The translations under genes and the position numbers were made by a program. The notes under the pieces are model-generated. The model had not been told where the DNA came from, searched no databases, and worked only from the letters and a program-made list of their open reading frames with translations. This document shows, piece after piece, positions 60,673 through 64,000 of a stretch of 64,000 bases of DNA. Source of the DNA: Albula goreensis (taxonomy: Eukaryota > Chordata > Actinopteri > Albuliformes > Albulidae); NCBI GenBank assembly GCA_022829145.1, contig CM040746.1, forward strand, positions 24,791,832 to 24,855,831, written 5' to 3'. Position 1 is the first letter of the stretch. Each line of letters starts with the position of its first letter.

Positions 60673-62084
60673 GATCAGACAAGAGTGTCATTCGATTGAA
60701 AAGCCCAAACGGAAACTCATCTTTGGTGGTTAGACAGGAGCCCATTAGAGATGGTGGTCTTCAGTGTGAGCTGTAACTGTCTGTCTGTTTCATCTCAGCA
60801 CTGGGGGGAGGGGGTTTAATAATGGACCAGAGGCACATTGTCACCTGCTGTACTGTTACCTGAGAGTGATACCTTTGAATCATTAATTTTGATGGCTGCC
60901 TCTTTTGTGAGCCAGTCAAGTGTGACAGACTGCAACAGAGGTATTAACTTTGTCTATTACACACTTGCAATTCCAGTCTGCAGCCATCCACTCCCTCATA
61001 TCAGCCATGCATTGGACTCTGTTATTATCAAATTAATGTTGACAGCCACAAGTCTGCCTCCATAGACTTTCAGTCCATTTTGCCTGTAACAAATATCTGT
61101 GCTTAGAAAATCTTCTCATTAATACATTTATTTTCCAGAAATCAACAACTCATAATGTAGGATCCTGGTACACCTTTGTGCTTACTGATACACTACATTC
61201 CTACTATTATTATTCCTTATGTTACCAGAGTATACAAATATGCCCCTTATTGTAACAGGAGCAATAAATGGGAATTATGGAAACCATATGTATATGATTA
61301 AAATGGAAGTTTGTTTCACTTAAAAGATAGAGTATAATTGTCCTCTCCACTAATGTTAAGTATTCACACAAAATATCAATCTGAGTCATATTGGTCATGT
61401 ATTATATATGATATAATATAGTATATAAACTGAATCAGAGTGTAATTAATTGATATCCAATCTTATAGTCATAACAAAGTGACAAAAACACCCTCTTGGC
61501 TGTTGTCTTGGGGGTCAAGTTATGTAGGCCTGCTAAATAAACGTAACTCCTTTATCTAAAAGTTTTCTTGTTTCCTTGTGGGGTAGGAGCTTGAGCAGTT
61601 TCTTTCTAATCTTCCAAATTCATAAGGATCGCAGTGTGAGCACATCCATAGTAGGCAACTACTGCTGTCAAGAATAATGGGGAAAAGGCAGATCCAGTGC
61701 TGTAGCCACAGCTGAAACTGTGAGATAGGGGGCAACACAGACATTGTGTGTAAAGCTGTTGGTGGCTCGGAAGCATAAATATTTCTGAGGATTTGTGTGT
61801 GTGGGTTGGGGGGTTAGGGTTCAAATTCAAATGGAGGGTTATGAGGACAATAAAGACACTAAAATGTGGAGACGAAGCCTGAAGAATATGGGTTTGCATT
61901 ACTCAGTATATTTAGGAGAAAACATAAAAACAAATAATTGTAGATATGCATTCACTGAACAGACAAATATAGTATGAAAAGGGACTAATGGTACAGTTGA
62001 GTGGTTATCAAGGACCTGTGCTTGTGATAAGAAAGCTTGGAGTCATACATACTCTGAGCACAGAAATCAACCCTCCCTCCTTTG

Positions 62085-62086
<2 letters not shown>

Positions 62087-62116
<30 letters not shown>
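62087..62116. repeat. poly-A tract
   Basis: A run of 30 A preceded by CCCTCCCTCCTTTGGC. No retroposon body was recognised. Confidence 0.9.
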
Positions 62117-62119
<3 letters not shown>

Positions 62120-63657
62120 GTTGCATTAGTACAATACAATTTTAGAAAGTGGCAAGTTATAATATAATAGCAAATATAATAAAATGAATATCCAACAAAT
62201 TTAACATGCACTAGTAGTTAAATGGTTGTGATAGAGATTCACTGAACTTTTACTTTTAAATTTCTTAACTTTGTGTTGTATATCACTTTGTGCAACCACA
62301 TGATGTGCATCCTTTTGCCTTTACTTGTAAGATCATACTGCTCTCTTACACTTATTTCCACCTTGCAGCATATGGATAATTGGATGACATTAAATTTCAT
62401 GTATTGCATTGCATAAATTATCACCTCAACCTCAAGAAAACAAGGAATTGATTCTACCGTCAGACATTCTTAATATTGGGAAAAATCAGGTAATGTTCAT
62501 TGAAAACACATTTTTCAAAAGATTATTTGTTTTGATTAATTTCAATGATGTACAAAACTTGACTTTTGCTACAGTAATACAGTGTACACTGTTCCCAAAA
62601 ATAGCCACTAGGGGGAGCTCTTTATTAATTTAATATTCTGGGATCGACTGCACTAGCTACTCCTGCCGAATGAGAAGTTAAAAAAGGGAAGTTTCAAATA
62701 GTTTACAAACCGTTTGCAAGATTGATTAGTAAGTGTGCCCATCATTGTTGATTAAAACCAAGGCCTTCTATAGCGAGTCTGGTGGAGGAACGCTAGTTAA
62801 TTCAAGTTAATTTCTTCTCTATGTTGTTCAGAAGCCATAAATTAACGTTGAATAGCCGTAGACAATCTATCGAACAAATTGCGATAGCCGATTTGAAAAC
62901 GAATGTTCAATGCACCAAGCACTGTAACACTGCATTAAAACCCTATTTTATTCCCGTTTCACCCCGTTCAGCTTGGTCCTTCCTGCTTTCAGGTGAAGCC
63001 ATGCGCTTCGTCCCTCCCTCGACTGCTCTAACCTGTCTGAGACAGGAAGCCGTGTTCTAGACCTGTAAACAGTGGGACTCTAGAAACGATGACCCATAGC
63101 AAATATGGAAACTAACTTAAGAAGATATTATTTATAAAGAGAGCAACAAATGATCATGGATAGAGCGAGAATTACAACTAACTTTTCGGAGTACTAGCGA
63201 CCGATAGCGATTTCACAATCACTCAGTCGCAGTTGAGTATTGTGCTTGAGGAGTAATTAAACTTGCGCGGATTGCCTGTAAGGTAACGTCGTGCTTTGAA
63301 AATATTTTATGTCTTAGCGAGTGTAAGTACACCGTAAGAAGCCATTAAACTCGGAAACCTACTACAGAGGAAATAAGGGGATACGGCTTCCTTTATTTGG
63401 GGTTCATTTTTAAATTTCCCTCCTTTTTTCATTCGGAACGGCGGAGAAGGGGACCAGAGTACTCGGCACCCCGGCAGCCTGAAGTCAGGCCTCGGGGTCT
63501 CACTTCTGAGTTTTTACGTCAGAAAAGGATAAGAAGAGAAACATATTCTGAAAAGTTTTCATCATTGTCAGTCGCTTCATTAGGCTTGGGGCCGTCAGGT
63601 GTATTTTCGTCCAGTTCAGTGTTTGTTGCCTTGTCGCAGAGGGATTATAGCGACAGA

Positions 63658-63765
63658 ATGGAACAGCAGTCCGGGAACTCGGCATCTGCCGGGGTTTCGA
63701 AGAGTGGAAAGGAGAAAAAATCAAAGAAAAATCTTGAAGAAGGGGAAAAGAAGGAAAAGAAATTT
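63658..63765 (+). CDS. first coding exon of an unrecognised gene (partial)
   Basis: The ATG at 63658 opens 36 codons, MEQQSGNSASAGVSKSGKEK followed by a Lys/Glu-rich KSKKNLEEGEKKEKKF, up to a donor-like GTACGT at 63766 (phase 0). The upstream 400 bases are CpG-richer than the spacer, fitting a promoter and 5' UTR. The same frame is open without an ATG for about 87 codons upstream (from 63397). The peptide is a hydrophilic, probably disordered N-terminus, and I do not recognise the protein. In human the SMIM32 neighbour on this side would be SMAD5, but the sequence is unlike the SMAD5 N-terminus and lies on the strand opposite to that expected. Confidence 0.5.
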
Positions 63766-64000
63766 GTACGTATATATTACCTTTGTGAAGTTCTCTTTGA
63801 AAACTGGTGGTAGTCTTTTTGCTCAGAGGACGTAAAGTTTCTGATCACACACGGCATAACAACAGATGGCTAACTTGGTAACTTCGTCTAATAACGCTGT
63901 TTAAAGTAAATACCTTTAGTTTAGCATGTTAGTTCAGTACCAAGCTAAATATGAAGACGACTGAGTTCCAAGTTTGTGGGCAGTAGTTGCTATCATAGTT

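Larger units (their letters stand above)
59593..63396. other. smim32 3' region and intergenic spacer
   Basis: The region is AT-rich, with two poly-A runs and no supported gene. It rises in GC and CpG content from about 62950 towards the next first exon. Confidence 0.55.

Noticed and set aside
63658-63765. Identification of the last gene as smad5
   Set aside because: Human synteny suggests SMAD5 nearby, but the encoded N-terminus is unlike the SMAD5 start and the strand is opposite to that expected.

Overview
This is a vertebrate nuclear window, almost certainly from a ray-finned fish. It has long introns with canonical GT/AG splice sites and many long (CA)n/(GT)n microsatellites. Two fragments carry the L2-clade LINE 3' tail ending in TGTAA repeats, the UnaL2 type first described in eels and seen more widely in fishes. 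It also has a tRNA-headed SINE. The window is dominated by one large host gene, with a small host gene after it and the first exon of a third at the right edge, all on the + strand.

Layout. Bases 1-4118 are 5' flank, ending in a CpG-rich stretch. A candidate first exon of trpc7 lies at 4119-4600. The main body of trpc7 (a TRPC3/6/7-subfamily, DAG-gated cation channel) follows as eleven further exons between 11013 and 45432. All intron phases agree, giving an 844-residue protein if translation starts at 11041. If the open frame of exon 1 is translated, the protein gains 170 N-terminal residues (1014 in all). The 3' UTR probably runs to about 46.8 kb. From there to 58.8 kb lies an AT-rich spacer with L2 LINE fragments, simple repeats and a strong hairpin, but no gene I can support. 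smim32 (a 103-residue single-pass membrane protein) has a TATA box at 58824, an untranslated first exon ending at 59028 and a single coding exon at 59281-59592. At 63658-63765 a lysine-rich N-terminal coding exon, followed by a donor site, begins another gene that I do not recognise.

TRPC7 next to SMIM32 matches, as I recall it, the human 5q31 arrangement, where SMAD5 and SPOCK1 flank the pair. This supports the identification of both genes. The introns hold a 33-bp minisatellite, a decayed Harbinger-type MYB-like coding fragment, SINE pieces and two near-perfect hairpins.

The observations most worth a second look are three. One is the in-phase N-terminal extension encoded by trpc7 exon 1. 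Another is the 81-nt, phase 0-0 exon 10 just before the calmodulin/IP3-receptor-binding region, which has a (CA)n array upstream and a GU-rich donor side and is homologous in position to the exon skipped in the TRPC3c isoform. The third is the set of unexplained hairpins. I saw no CRISPR array, rRNA, tRNA gene, viral element or prokaryotic-style operon. No clearly new biological system is evident.
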